DNA of 64,000 nucleotides from Nipponacmea schrenckii (taxonomy: Eukaryota; Mollusca; Gastropoda; Lottiidae). This document shows, one piece after another, positions 36,475-48,269 of the stretch. The position numbers were made by a program, and so were the translations under genes. Under the pieces are notes generated by a model, which saw only the letters and a program-made list of their open reading frames with translations, was not told the origin of the DNA and did no database searches. Each line of letters opens with the position of its first letter. Position 1 is the first letter of the stretch. Location: assembly GCA_030562195.1 (NCBI GenBank), contig CM060201.1, positions 26,518,067-26,582,066 of the forward strand, read 5' to 3'.

Positions 36475-37015
36475 TCTTATTTGGAAATCTTATTACTTTT
36501 GTATTGCCGTAAATTCAGATTTTTTGCTAGGAATTAATATGGAGAACGTAATATCTCTTGCAAAAAGTGAAATCACTACATTATCTTACTGGACTGAAAA
36601 GAGCCCATACACATCACCATACTATAAAAAAAAAAGTAGTACCGAAAAAAATGGCCGCTTTTCTTTACTGAATTTAGAAGAAATTTAAAGGCCTTTTATT
36701 AAAATATCATTTATTTTTTCCAAATTTCACGATTGGAGTGCTGTAGTTTACATATCAGAGCTTGTGTTGACATAAGAAATAGTTATTTTAATGGACATTT
36801 TACAGGTGAATTTCTGTTGTTAGTGAATGTCTCAATTTTTTCAAATGAATGGTAATTACACCTTTCAAAAACATTTTTTTTTTATAAAGTTTTATTTAGG
36901 TGATTAAACATAATAGGGCATCCATATAACACAAAATATGAAATGATAAAGGTCTAATTAAAAAGTTCACTTCAAACATTTTCAACCTATTTTGCAAGGT
37001 TCCGAAGCACCTTAA

Positions 37016-38100
37016 ACGATTTTCTGGTTGTAATAAATTCTATGTGCACGCTGTTCTAATGTGTTTGGTTTTATGGTCCTGATAGTCTTACGCATAAACA
37101 ACGCCACGCCACACCTGTTCCATAATTGTGAACCTGCGAAACTGAATGGCCTTATCTGCATAAATATTATATATTCTAAATTTATGTACACAACGATTAT
37201 GACACGTCTTGGATCTTGTACAAAACAAATGTCACATATGATTCGTTAAAGATAATCTGGGAAGAGCGTTTTGGACCCATGCTTTAGTTCTAAGAGTATA
37301 TCTAATCTATTAGATCTGTTAAATTAAATATGAATATATTGTTGGATAATCACTTCCCTTTGATTCTAGGCCTATAAAGAACAAGATCAGCAAAGGTCAA
37401 GGTTAAAATTGAAAATACGAAAATCCGTAAACCTATTTTTAGGGTAAAATAAGATATTTTGCCATAAATCTAATCAATAGTAATCCAACTTCATAGGTCC
37501 ATTGCTTATTTATTTTGTTGTGATTTGAATCAGTGAATCAATTCATCAGTATAATAAACTTATTTATTTAGTCCGAATACATGATTTATATATAACCATG
37601 TAGTTCTTGAACTTACAAATACTTTTTGACAATTGATTTACTAAATACAATTTCATCGGTAACCTCCTTTGTATCATACTTAATGCATTTCCTGGACCAA
37701 TTTGTGTAGGTTAAATTGTATGTCCATTTTTATTTTCTTTTCGTATTTATTTATGTAGAACACTTTATATTTAATGTAAATATAATTATGCAACAACCTT
37801 TATCACATTCGATAAAATAAAATATTATTTATAAACTAAATGATGTGTTATGGTATGCAAGGCGATATGGGCAATAAATGAACGAATGCGATTATATGGG
37901 TCGATCATGCTTATAGAATTGTTTCTAAATACCTGAGATGTAAAGCTGAAATTTGAAATGTAGGTAGCCAACTATCTGAAGTTATTCTTTGAAAAATTTT
38001 CAAACACGCAGAAAAAATCCGAAACGAAATATTAAGATCTTATTTTAATAAGATTGACCTTTCGCAAAAACTATTTTTTGAATGAAGTTCAATAACTTAG
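37016..38100. other. Intergenic, no gene seen
   Basis: AT-rich. A repeat fragment of about 70 bp at 37935-38005 (TGAAATGTAGGTAGCCAACT and neighbours) is shared with 31170-31240. Nothing else recognised. Confidence 0.4.
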
Positions 38101-39400
38101 ATTATTTCTTGCATTGAAAAGTTGACTTGTGGTCAAAGGGGAATAATTTTTTTTGAGTGTGGTCTGAAGCCACATTAATAATCCAAATATCAGTTTTCAG
38201 TTTCCCGAATGAATGAATTAATAGGCGTACCTTTCGTAAAACTATTTTTTGACTTTCGATAAATTAGATTCTTTCTTTAACTAGGATTGACAATACATGT
38301 ATATTATACCACAGGACAGGTACTTGTGGACAGAATAGTCTATTATAGGTGCCAATGAGTTCCCCGAATGCATGAAATATTGTAAATTTGTTTCAGATCT
38401 TTAATCAACGTTTATTTAAATTGCTTTCACTTGGAAAAATGTCGAAATTACAATTACAACATTTGTGATTTTTGCCGATCGACTGATATAATATCTATAA
38501 TCTATCTATAATCTATAATCTATTATATATGTATAAGAGGAAGTGTCTGTGTGTGTGTGTATGGTCGCCATAGCTCGAAGACGGAGGCAGGCAGGAAGGA
38601 GATGCTGTGCATGCACAATCCTGTATATGCAAGGATGTGCACCTGAGTCTTTGTTTTGGCATTCGTTGTTTACTTTGTCCAAAATGTTGAAATCAACAGT
38701 CATGCAAACACAGTAAACAAGCCTTCCAGAAATGTGAAAAACATTCTAGAACCAATATAAGGGAGTGACCATAACTGAGAAACGGCGAGACTGTGGATGC
38801 ATATTCCTGGAAATGCAAAGATGTGTACCTGTGTCTTTGTTTACGCATTCGTAATAATTTTCTTTTATTTACTTTTGTACGTGAAGGCCGATGACAAATT
38901 GTTTTTGGATAACCATGTCTACAATTTAAACCAATAGAATGCCTCTCAAATATTCGGCGCCGATATTTTTAACTTTTAAGTACTGAATGTTTTTTCACTA
39001 CCAACTACTCATGCATTGAATTAAAAGAAATATCTTGGGCATGAAATATTATTCAAGTGATTGGTAAATAACCCCGGGCGAAACCTTGAATAAGCGCTAG
39101 CGTATAATAAAAGTAAACTAGACTTAATGAGCTCCGATTTAATAAATTGAGATATCCAGATGGAGTAAAATTATTACTGAACGGAAAGAAGACAAAGTCA
39201 TATGGCGCAGAGTGGTTTATTACTGATATTTCATGGGTGAGTCATTCGGGGAACTCATTGACTCTTTATAATAGACTATCCTGTCCACACGTACCTGTGG
39301 AGCAAGTTGAGTTGACTCGTGGTCAAAGGGGAATAATTTCATTTGAGTGTGGTCTGTAGCAAACATTAATAATTCAAAATTAAAAACAGTTTTCAACTTC
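38100..39400. repeat. Composite of direct and inverted repeats
   Basis: The block containing GGTCAAAGGGGAATAATT occurs directly at about 38131 and 39313. The adjacent block of about 55 bp with CATTCGGGGAACTCATTG occurs in opposite orientations at 38319-38374 and 39243-39298. Between them a pair of related segments (38585-38680 and 38790-38860) share a GCAAGGATGTGCACCTGAGT or GCAAAGATGTGTACCTGTGT core. A short TG run lies at 38549. Confidence 0.5.
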
Positions 39401-39689
39401 GGAGAGGGTCCAGGAAGACAGTTATTACAATTCTAGCGTGTGGTTTCTTTACTTTCAGATTAATTTTGAACAAATTTTAATTTCATTATACCGAGCACAA
39501 TTCGTCCATATTTAACTGGAAAAGTTGATCTCTTGATCAGGACAGCTGTTTACGGAAATTTTCTGATGTTTTTTTTTACCGCAAATGTAAAATCTGAAAA
39601 ACTGCCTCCGCAATTTAATTTTTATCAACTCAAGGTTATTTTTAGACGATAAAACATTTAACTTTTAAAAGTAAGGCAGAATTTGAAGT

Positions 39690-39774
39690 AAGATTCCAAT
39701 ATGACTCAGTTTTCCAGATTGTAAGGGATTCTGTTACTTAATGACACCAGGTAAGTTCGCAGTATCCCTTTAAG
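39690..39774 (-). mobile_element. Partial M1 family MITE, inverse orientation
   Basis: The reverse complement reads through GGGATACTGCGAACTTACCT and GTGTCATTAAGTAACAGAAT, matching the left half of the 9608-9925 copy with an internal deletion. Confidence 0.55.
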
Positions 39775-40166
39775 TAATGTAGGTATTGCATCCGACACTT
39801 GTATTATCTTGAATAAGTGGACAAATAAATTGAAGTATAAATAATGAATGAGAATGTATAAATGAATGTATGAATGACATCGATACTGGGAAGTAAAGAA
39901 AGTTTCGGACTACATGTATATATTTATGAATTATGACATTTATGACATAATACTCAATGAAAATCATTTCAGAACTAAGTCTCAATTTGTTTCAATTATC
40001 TTACCATTGGTATATCGGTAGACTGGTGTCCAGTCTTCTCCATAAATTGGTCAGACTTCTTAAAAAAAAAACTCACTGAAAAAAACTTATTTCTAGAGAC
40101 TGGGACATTAGAGCTAATTTCTCATCTTGTAGGTCAATCCGCATTATGCAGATCGTGTGACGTCGT

Positions 40167-40197
40167 ACATCACGTGATATCTAACATCACGTGATAT
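40167..40197. promoter_or_regulatory. Tandem TCACGTGA palindromes
   Basis: ACATCACGTGATAT occurs at 40167-40180 and again at 40184-40197. The core TCACGTGA is the palindromic E-box bound by MITF/TFE and USF-type bHLH-ZIP factors. Function here is unknown. Confidence 0.35.
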
Positions 40198-40371
40198 AAA
40201 CAAAATGGTTGTCTAAAATGGCAAGCTGGTGATATACCTAAAGTTCTTGTTATTTAGTGATATTTTTACGATCTAAGAATTTTGTTGACGCACAGCATCA
40301 GTTTAATGAACGGATACAACGTATGGGATGAGGTGAATGAACATAAATAAAATCATTATCATTATAAAAAC

Positions 40372-40629
40372 TTAACGAAGCTTGTTCATCGGAATATCAG
40401 CCGATTGCCGAATGGAAAAAACCAACGTTTGATTTTTCATGTATTGGAATAACAATGGGGCAGCCTCAAACGTCAGCGACTTTCCCGAACCACACGGCGC
40501 GCACAAAAAAACATCTTTCTTCTGTAGATAAGCGGTGATTATTGACCTCTGATATTCCTTTGGATCTTTATAACCAAAAGCCGGTAAAACATGTCCAATC
40601 GCCTCGTCAATATCCGCTAATTCGGACAT
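40372..40629 (-). pseudogene. N-terminal fragment of a RecQ/DEAD-like helicase
   Basis: ATG at 40629 opens an 85-codon frame. Residues 17-30 (AFGYKDPKEYQRSI) fit the Q-motif region with Q27, and APCGSGKSLTFE (44-55) is a Walker A P-loop followed by the usual hydrophobic run. After NQTLVF, where family members continue to the SPLxxLMxDQ motif Ia, the frame instead gives SIRQSADIPMNKLR and stops. Motifs II to VI are absent, so it cannot be a working helicase. It may be a captured first exon: inverted AGAGACTGG-type repeats lie on both sides (about 40095 and 40800). No convincing splice donor was seen at the break. Confidence 0.55.
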
Positions 40630-41139
40630 GATTCCAACGGCGTGTGTGTGGAATTGAATCCGCGATAATCGAGACTTTATTTACAAAATTCATGTCACAT
40701 GACCCCAAAGCGTGATCGACAACTGTCAATCATTCCAAATAAGGTAGGACGAAAAACATGGCAAACACGCCCATTTTATTGTTAACTTCGCAATTTGTCC
40801 AGTCTCTCTCGTAGGATACAAATTTACTCAATTTTTTTTCTTTTTTTTTTCTTTTTTTTTAAAATCATAAATAGAAGAGACTGGTCCAGTCTAGTATATC
40901 GGTTCCATTATAACGTTGAAAACATGGTATTCTACTCTGCAGTAAAATTCATATCATATTCATCATCCTTTTTAAGTGTGGCTCAAATAGAAATTGCATG
41001 TGATAAAAGGGAGATAAGGTCAGTATTATTGTGGTCTAGAGTAAATACTAATAATAATCCGTGTAGCCATTATTTGAAACACATTCCATTCCAAATTTAT
41101 GAACAATCAGAATTTTTAAAAAGATTCCCAAAAGTATGA

Positions 41140-43579
41140 AGCTAACATACAGTTAATTGTCTTAGATCGTCAGTGTGGGTGTTCTTATATTTTTGTTTAT
41201 GATTAAGCTTTAAGGTTCCGCTTCTTTTGATTATCTCTAAGGTACATATATGACCATTGGAGTACAGTTGTTAAGAAAACATGTTAAGACATTCAAATAA
41301 TCTGCCATGTACTTACAGAAATTTAGTAAAGTTTATCATCTTGACATGTGATAGACCAACACACATATCGCGACTTATAATATACATATAATTGTGTCCT
41401 GAAATATCCTAAATCTTTTAGAAAACAATTCATAGCCAATATTTATGTATGACGTGCTGTTTTTTTTTTGTTTTTTTTTTGGGGAAATTTTAAAGATACT
41501 TTGAAAACGCTTTCTTGAAAATGTCTTTAAGGAATATCATGACATAATTATTATCATAGAATGATTATCCCCCATCAATACTATTCCAACATTTACACGA
41601 GCAACTAATATACCAACAGATAATCAAAGTATTTTAAAACGTCATCAACCGCACGAACAGACTGAGTCGTTTGAATACTGTATACAGATTGGATATCGTT
41701 ACAGATATTTAATGTAATTTTTTTTGTTAGTCTCTGAACTGAATGTTACAGTAACATCATGACTTATGGCATATTTAAGATTTTATACTTGACAAGGCCA
41801 GTCTGGTATTGTCCTAATATCCTGACTATGAAAAAATGGAGCGAAGTCGTACCTTAAACGTCCTTTATTGTAAGAAACTGTAGATAAATCATAGCAATGT
41901 TACTTTGAAGTCCAAAAGAGATCATGCAGAGAGCAGATTTATGAGTCAATGACTGTATTATAAAATATTCTGCGATTCCTTGAACCCATGGTACCACAAT
42001 GTACATTCAGGTTTTCTATTGGCAAGCTTGCAAATACTTCAGGCATTTATGTTGACTTTTGATATGTTATTCTAACTATCCGTTAATCAAGCCATCTTGT
42101 TATGAGAAATTTCCAGTTTGGGGCTTATTTTGACCTTATTCATATGTTCTTCTAGCATTTCACAAGCTGGCGAGTGCGAATAAACTTCATGGGGCTTCCA
42201 AAATATTGTCCTAAGCTCAGAAGACCATGCTCCATCAAACACACAACAATGTTGATTATTTCTACCCGACTACCAACACCACAAGTAATCGAGAAATGAA
42301 TGCCAATGGAGTGTTGCATAATTGAAAACATCATAACTTAAATGGCATCCTAGTCCATGGCAAAATCAAGAAGATTAGTATATAAAATACAAACTCCTTG
42401 CCTATCAGTAATTATTTTCAAATCAGATCAGTGTTCGCGTTTGCGTTTGCGTATACAAGTAAACTCAGCTTTAAAACTGTTTAGAAATTTTCGGTATTGA
42501 ACTGCAACCTACTTAAAGATTATATCAACACGTCTGCTAACTTAATACTACCTTGCAATATTATAGATTTTAGATGTCTAAGTTTGTGCTAATATTTACT
42601 TTATTTATTCAGCGGATTCTAACGTTATTGTTTAATAATGCTGAAACAAATAATCAATTGATATGATGATTGGGGTTTAAAATGGTTGCTTTTGACTTGA
42701 GTTTCGTAAATATTATGCTTAAAATAACAGTATGCCTTTATAGAAAACTCTAGAAACAAAACCTTATATAAATAATAATTACAATAATAATAAAGATACC
42801 ACAAAATTATATATACACTCAGTATCGATCTGTTAACTTTGAAGCCGGGCACCTAAGATTTTATTTTTCCTGTTAAAACTGTCTGTGCCCCTTCCATTTA
42901 AGAGTCCATTCTAGTGATTCACTAATGCGAAAAAATTTTGTGTGCCCCTCCACTTGAGAGAAATTCGCGACGAGTTGCTTGCCAGAGAGCTTGCTAACTT
43001 CTGGTGGAAAGATGTTGTTGTCGAAGAAAATAACTCTTGTGGCCGCTATTATTATAATCAACGAGAAAATGAGTGAACAAGGATGCCAATCCAAACTTGC
43101 CACATAAGATGTTATTAACATGATTTTTCTGATGTTATTATCTTCTCAGTGGCTGGAACATAAGATCTTCTTAATTCCAACCGATTGAAGATAGGTTTAA
43201 TCCATTTCTTTCGTTTCTGGTGACGGATTTGAAGATCATGAGATGTTTGAAAACAGACCAGAAATTAACAAGTAAAATTTCTCGCTTACAATGTGAATTG
43301 TCCAAAGGCAACTTCAGGTACAACGATCTATTTAGAAATATTTTGGAATACATTGAACATACAATTGGTATCGATGAAAACTTTCCTAATTTGAAATTTA
43401 ATTTGTTGATGGCATGAAACCAGCAAATTTATAGTTGATGAACATCTTGTGTATCATTATTATGAGCGAAACACGACTTTGGTGTTTAATCTGTTTGCTT
43501 CTCTTGTACAAGACCATGTTACTTTTGTACAATCTTCATCCATGTATAATAACTTTATTGTTATTAATTTATTATTAAC
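41140..43579. other. Intergenic, no supportable gene
   Basis: Several short open frames occur (for example 42873-43121 on - and 43220-43417 on +) but none has a motif or splice context I recognise. The + frame at 43220 reads as a mostly helical peptide ending in LKFNLLMA and could be an eroded exon. Confidence 0.35.
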
Positions 43580-44005
43580 AGGGGCGTAGCGTGACCATTT
43601 TGACTGGGGGGGGGGGGTGTAATATCTAAGTTTTACCGACGAACACGTGTGATTCCGGGGGCAAAAATAACTTAATCGCACTTTTAGTATATACATTATA
43701 CACGAACGAAATCCATCGTGATAGCAAATCTTAAACCTTTGAAACCCATATCAATCAGGGGTGTATCTAGAATATGCCTGAGAGGGGGGACTGAAAGGTG
43801 GTTTTTCCAAGGCAAGTCCTGCAGGCCAAAGGCCTTCGTATTTGGCCCTTGCAGTGGCGGGGGGTTCGGGGGTCCTTCCCTTGAAAATTTTACATACTAT
43901 AGGAAACCCAGTGAATACATCTGACGCGATTTTGGAAGTCTTTTCCACTGGTCCAAATTATAAATTTTTAGGTTAATTAATCGGTTTTACCGACCGATTC
44001 CGCGT
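43580..44005. other. Intergenic with C/G-run-rich repeat fragments
   Basis: CAGGGGCGTAGCGTGACC near 43580 and CAGGGGTGTATCTAG near 43758 look like hAT-type terminal sequences, but matching opposite ends were not found. A G run of about 13 lies at 43606. Confidence 0.3.
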
Positions 44006-44538
44006 TTTACCACCCCCCAGTGGACCGGGGTTAAGAATAGGTCCACCGTCCCCCATTGCGTGTCGTAAAAGGCGACTGAATTGGGGCTCCTCGTTTGCCG
44101 TGAGGTGCGACCCGTGTCGGTTTTGAATGGACTCCTGGTGGTTGAGGGTAACATACTTCCCAATACATCACTTTGGGCCAGGGGATTCCTAGACGGGTGG
44201 CCAGTGTGGCCCACACCGGTCAATCGGCTTGTCGTGTTGAGCTTATGAGTCGGTGGTCAGAACAGATTGAACTTTTTCATGAAGTAAATTGTCTTTTTTC
44301 TCCAATTCATTTCACCGACTCAGAAGCAGTGGCTTGGGTCAATCGGATAAAAAAATTAAAATGAAGGTTCATGGAATTTATATGCCCCACCCTGAACTTT
44401 TATCAATTTTTTTTTGTCTGAGTATATCTCCCGATTACCCCTATGGCGCTAGCGCTGGTATTCCGCGCACAGCCCGCGTGGATGTCGTGGTCCGTGGTGG
44501 CCGGGGGTTTTGGGAGATGAACCTTTTTTCCTTCCTTC
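44006..44538 (+). mobile_element. 5' UTR of the LINE retrotransposon
   Basis: GC-richer than its surroundings, and immediately precedes ORF1. It begins near CAGTGGACCGGGGTTAAG (44029) and contains TCGTAAAAGGCGACTG and CAGGGGATTCCTAGACGGGT. It has no long conserved frame of its own. The 5' boundary is approximate. Confidence 0.5.
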
Positions 44539-45779
44539 ATGGCTACATTAAATCCAAAACAAAAAAACAATAAACGTAGACTAACCGAGACCGAATTTAC
44601 TGAATCCTCAAATTTATCTAATGATTCATGGCCTCGGTTCTTAGTCATTAATAGTAGTGACCCTGAGAGATCTTTGGCATCTTTGTCGCCATTTGCTATT
44701 GCTAAAGGCATAGCTGGCTTAGCGAGTGAACCAAAATCCATCAAGAAACTTCGAAATGGTTCCTTACTGCTCGAATGCCATCGTAAAATACATTCAGAAC
44801 TTCTTATGAAATCAACATCATTAGTTAATATTCCGATCACTGTTACTCCTCATTTTTCTCTGAACTCCTCTAAGGGTGTTGTGCGACACCCTGACCTTAG
44901 TGGTTGTTCTTCAGAAGAAATGAAGGAAGAACTAAAGGATATTGGAGTCACGGACGTTGATCGTATATCTATCCGCCGTGACGGCCAATTGATACCTACA
45001 AATACTTTCATACTTTTATTTAATAGACCTGATTTACCATCAGAAGTCAAAGTAGGTTATTTAAACATCAAAGTGTCACCGTATATACCAAATCCTCTCA
45101 GGTGTTACAATTGTGAGCGCTTCGGGCATGGTACTCGGACTTGTAAAAGCCCGTTACGATGTGCGCGCTGCGGCAAGTCCGGTCATGACAGCAAGGAATG
45201 TAATGATACTCCTTGTTGTTGTAACTGTGAAGGGAAACATGTCGCTTTTTCCAAGGACTGCCCTAAGTGGAAACTGGAAAAACGCATTCAAAAGATTAAA
45301 GTTGAAACCAAAGTTTCCTATCCCGAAGCGCGGAAGGCTGTAGAGGGTGAAACTCCCTCAACACCTTCTGGTAAGACATTTGCTAATGTGGTTAGATCTT
45401 CCACTAGATCTGTGGAATGCCAAACTGATCTAACCTGGCTTTCTCAACTCCATGCGATACCATCAAGTCAATCTGGCCAATCTACAACATCTGCTTCTGT
45501 TTCTGCTTCATCGGCTTCTCAGACTGAGAATCTAAGAAAAGATGATGTCAGCAAGGCTGTGAAGCCCAAAGACGTACAACCCAAAGGGACTGGTAAAGAG
45601 TCTTTAAAAAAAAAAGTAATATCTGATATGACAATTAGCAATGTCTCCAAAATTAATGACAAGTCTACAAAAAAATATTCATCCTCTTCCAAAAAAGGAA
45701 GTAAGGATATTTTAAAGTCTGCTATTTCTGAAATGGAAATAGAGACTTTGGAGGTTGATGTGGAAGTCCACGACCCCCC
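44539..45779 (+). CDS. LINE ORF1 (gag-like) with three zinc knuckles, truncated by gap
   Basis: ATG 44539 opens 413 codons without a stop before the gap. An RRM-like N-terminal half (residues about 30-185) is followed by CYNCERFGHGTRTC (189-202), CARCGKSGHDSKEC (208-221) and a variant knuckle spanning C227-C241 with C-x2-C-x3-H-x6-C spacing; then a basic, Ser/Lys-rich tail. This is the layout of the nucleic-acid-binding ORF1 protein of I/Jockey-type non-LTR retrotransposons, which packages element RNA. ORF2 (endonuclease and reverse transcriptase) would follow and is not seen; it may lie in the 500 N gap, whose size is nominal. The intact frame suggests a young copy. Assignment to a clade below I/Jockey is not possible here. 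Confidence 0.8.
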
Positions 45780-46279
45780 NNNNNNNNNNNNNNNNNNNNN
45801 NNNNNNNNNNNNNNNNNNNNNNNNNNNNNNNNNNNNNNNNNNNNNNNNNNNNNNNNNNNNNNNNNNNNNNNNNNNNNNNNNNNNNNNNNNNNNNNNNNNN
45901 NNNNNNNNNNNNNNNNNNNNNNNNNNNNNNNNNNNNNNNNNNNNNNNNNNNNNNNNNNNNNNNNNNNNNNNNNNNNNNNNNNNNNNNNNNNNNNNNNNNN
46001 NNNNNNNNNNNNNNNNNNNNNNNNNNNNNNNNNNNNNNNNNNNNNNNNNNNNNNNNNNNNNNNNNNNNNNNNNNNNNNNNNNNNNNNNNNNNNNNNNNNN
46101 NNNNNNNNNNNNNNNNNNNNNNNNNNNNNNNNNNNNNNNNNNNNNNNNNNNNNNNNNNNNNNNNNNNNNNNNNNNNNNNNNNNNNNNNNNNNNNNNNNNN
46201 NNNNNNNNNNNNNNNNNNNNNNNNNNNNNNNNNNNNNNNNNNNNNNNNNNNNNNNNNNNNNNNNNNNNNNNNNNNNNNN
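45780..46279. other. Assembly gap, 500 N
   Basis: Exactly 500 N, starting just after a run of six C in LINE ORF1. Frames drawn across it are artefacts. Confidence 0.97.
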
Positions 46280-48269
46280 ACTGGGAAACTCATAACTTGT
46301 TTAAACTGGCTCAATACTAGAAAATTCTATTAGTATTTTGTCAGGTTAACCTGACTTAAATAACTCACATTATTATTCTCTGGTAAAAAAATTTTTTTTT
46401 TAAAAATGCCTGTAATGATGTACAAAATAAACCATTTTGTTGATAAGCTGCAGACTTGTACCCGGTATAGGTCTACATGACCACTCTGATTTCACATCAT
46501 AAAAAGAAAAATACTTTTTTTGGACACGATAGAGAGCTTAATTCTGGATGGATTTTGACGAAACTTGGTGTGTTTGTCATAACCAAAGAATAATGAATCA
46601 CCTTTAATTTTTAAATACTGTGGATGGCACCATTCTTCATTGATTTAGGCAAAATTGTTTATTATGGCTGATAATGAACCCTACAAATAATCTAAACAAT
46701 TGCCCTTAAATTTGTACAATTTTCAACTTTTAATTCTTACCAGAGTCACAATTCTCGACAGATTTAAAAGGAAAGAATTGAATCGAGTTTTATGCCCTAC
46801 TCTTCTCCACTTAATGAAGATGGGCTCTGATTATAAAGAAACTTTTATATTATGGGCTTTGGCTAGCCTATTTTATATTGTGAAATAATTCTATGAACAT
46901 TAATTTCTGGAGACTGGTTGTACATTTGTTGATGATTGGGGTCCTACATTTCAGTTTAAAGTTAACTGCATGTCAATCAGTATTTTTAAGGTGTTGACAT
47001 CCCTTCCAACATGTCATTTAAAAAAAGTTAACGTTTGAAAACTTTCTAGGAGGATTTAAAAAAGAATGGACCAATCTACATCAAACTTGGCATATGTGTA
47101 GAAAATTATATGAAAATATATATACATGTTGATTTAAAAAAAAAATTATTTTCGTTGGTAGCCATGGAATCATGGAAATATAAAGAGAAAACAAACAAAA
47201 ATGTGAAAAATAGACAATGTTAATGAATTCCTAATTGAATGAACTTTCTAACAATTTGGAGATTGTTGACTTGACAAAAAATGGTGGATTAATCCAAAAA
47301 CAGGGCACAAATTTCCATGAAATTAAAATTTTAGCAAAAACTAAAAACATCCTTGTGGGTGTTCTGCCATCTGGACTTTAGAGCAATTAATTAAGGCCAC
47401 ATCACACAGAACCTTCCAAAATTTGCCGAATAGTATTATTTATGATCCAGTCATCAACATCTCACGTGACCTGAAGGATTTCTCTTATTTTGACATTTTT
47501 TTTATGGAAACTTTCGCAGCCATTTTGTCACCTATAATATCTTGGTAACAAAAAAATGGAGACCGTCTGAAATACTTTCAGGCACACATTTTTTTACCCT
47601 ATTTGTGAATATGATTTTTATCAAAGATAGCCCAAGCCCAAAATAGTCTTTTACTTTGAGGTTCAAAAGGCACAGTTCTTGACAAGATTAAAGAAGAAAG
47701 GAATTTAAAATTTCTGACAACTATTTGTGATCAATTGAAATTGAGAATTTTTCATGAACTTTCTTTCCAAAGAGCAACTCTTGGTGGTCTTTGTAATCTC
47801 AATGTCATCTGAAAGCTCAACACTCAACGCAATTGAACCCTGCTCATGTGGCCTTGGTTTATTGTCTGATTCAACAAGTAGGCCTAATTTCCATGTTAGC
47901 CATGCATCACTGACAGAGAGAAAAGGTTGAAAATCATTTAGTTTTGTTGTCTACATAGCACCTACAGAGCTGCCACATCTTAAAGAAATATTGCAGAGCA
48001 TATAACAATATATTTTTCAATGCTTTGTAGACTTATTTATAAGTCGCTTATAAAAAAAATGGCTGACCAAATCTTCAATCTTCAAATATATATGTTCCAC
48101 CATCATTTCAGGCAAAATCGGTCTTCATTAGCCCATAAAGTGCTGAAGAGTAGGACGTAAAACTCCATTCAATTCATTTCATTTATCATTTCAGTCATAA
48201 TCAGTCTTCATTTGTCCTTTAGGTGCAGAAGAGTAGGACATAAACTTCATAAATTTCATTTTATTTCAG
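46280..48269. other. CNDP2 upstream region or intron
   Basis: A single tandem-core monomer lies near 46517-46605 (GACACGATAGAGAGCTTAAT and GATTTTGACGAAACTTGGTG). An 83 bp duplication immediately precedes the first recognised CNDP2 exon. The first coding exon and promoter of CNDP2 should lie here or further upstream, but I could not identify them. Confidence 0.4.
48147..48269 (+). repeat. 83 bp tandem duplication containing a splice acceptor
   Basis: GAAGAGTAGGAC occurs at 48145 and 48228. Both copies run into a pyrimidine-rich stretch ending in CAG (48192-48194 and 48267-48269). Only the second acceptor gives the CNDP2 frame; the first would bring an in-frame TAG. The GAGTAGGACGTAAAACTCCA part is a dispersed retroposon-tail motif. 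Confidence 0.6.

Larger units (their letters stand above)
33375..37015. mobile_element. Candidate 3.64 kb DNA transposon with perfect 24 bp TIRs
   Basis: 33375-33398 (starting TTAAGGTGCTTCGGAACCTT) is the exact reverse complement of 36992-37015. Inside lie a broken SGNH-hydrolase-like gene and a Mutator-like transposase fragment, both +. The left subterminal part has AAAATGGCGGAC and ACATGGCGGCT motifs near 33755-33775. I could not find a clear target-site duplication. A Mutator-type element is favoured by the transposase remnant; a composite of unrelated fragments is the alternative. Confidence 0.6.

Noticed and set aside
38500..38760. Possible Helitron-like end in the TG-rich stretch
   Set aside because: No CTRR end with hairpin and no Rep/helicase sequence could be tied to it.
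42873..43121. Minus-strand 82-codon frame
   Set aside because: No motif, no splice context, non-ORF-like composition; chance frame in AT-rich DNA.
43580..43775. hAT-like termini CAGGGGCGTAGC and CAGGGGTGTATC
   Set aside because: Only single ends were found, with no matching inverted ends or 8 bp duplications, so no element is called.
44403..44840. 145-codon minus-strand frame
   Set aside because: Shadow of the LINE ORF1 coding strand.
48058..48107. Candidate first coding exon of CNDP2 (ATGGCTGACCAAATCTTC...)
   Set aside because: It could give a plausible short N-terminus, but the donor would be weak, the intron would consist of the retroposon-tail duplication, and similarity to the family N-terminus is slight.
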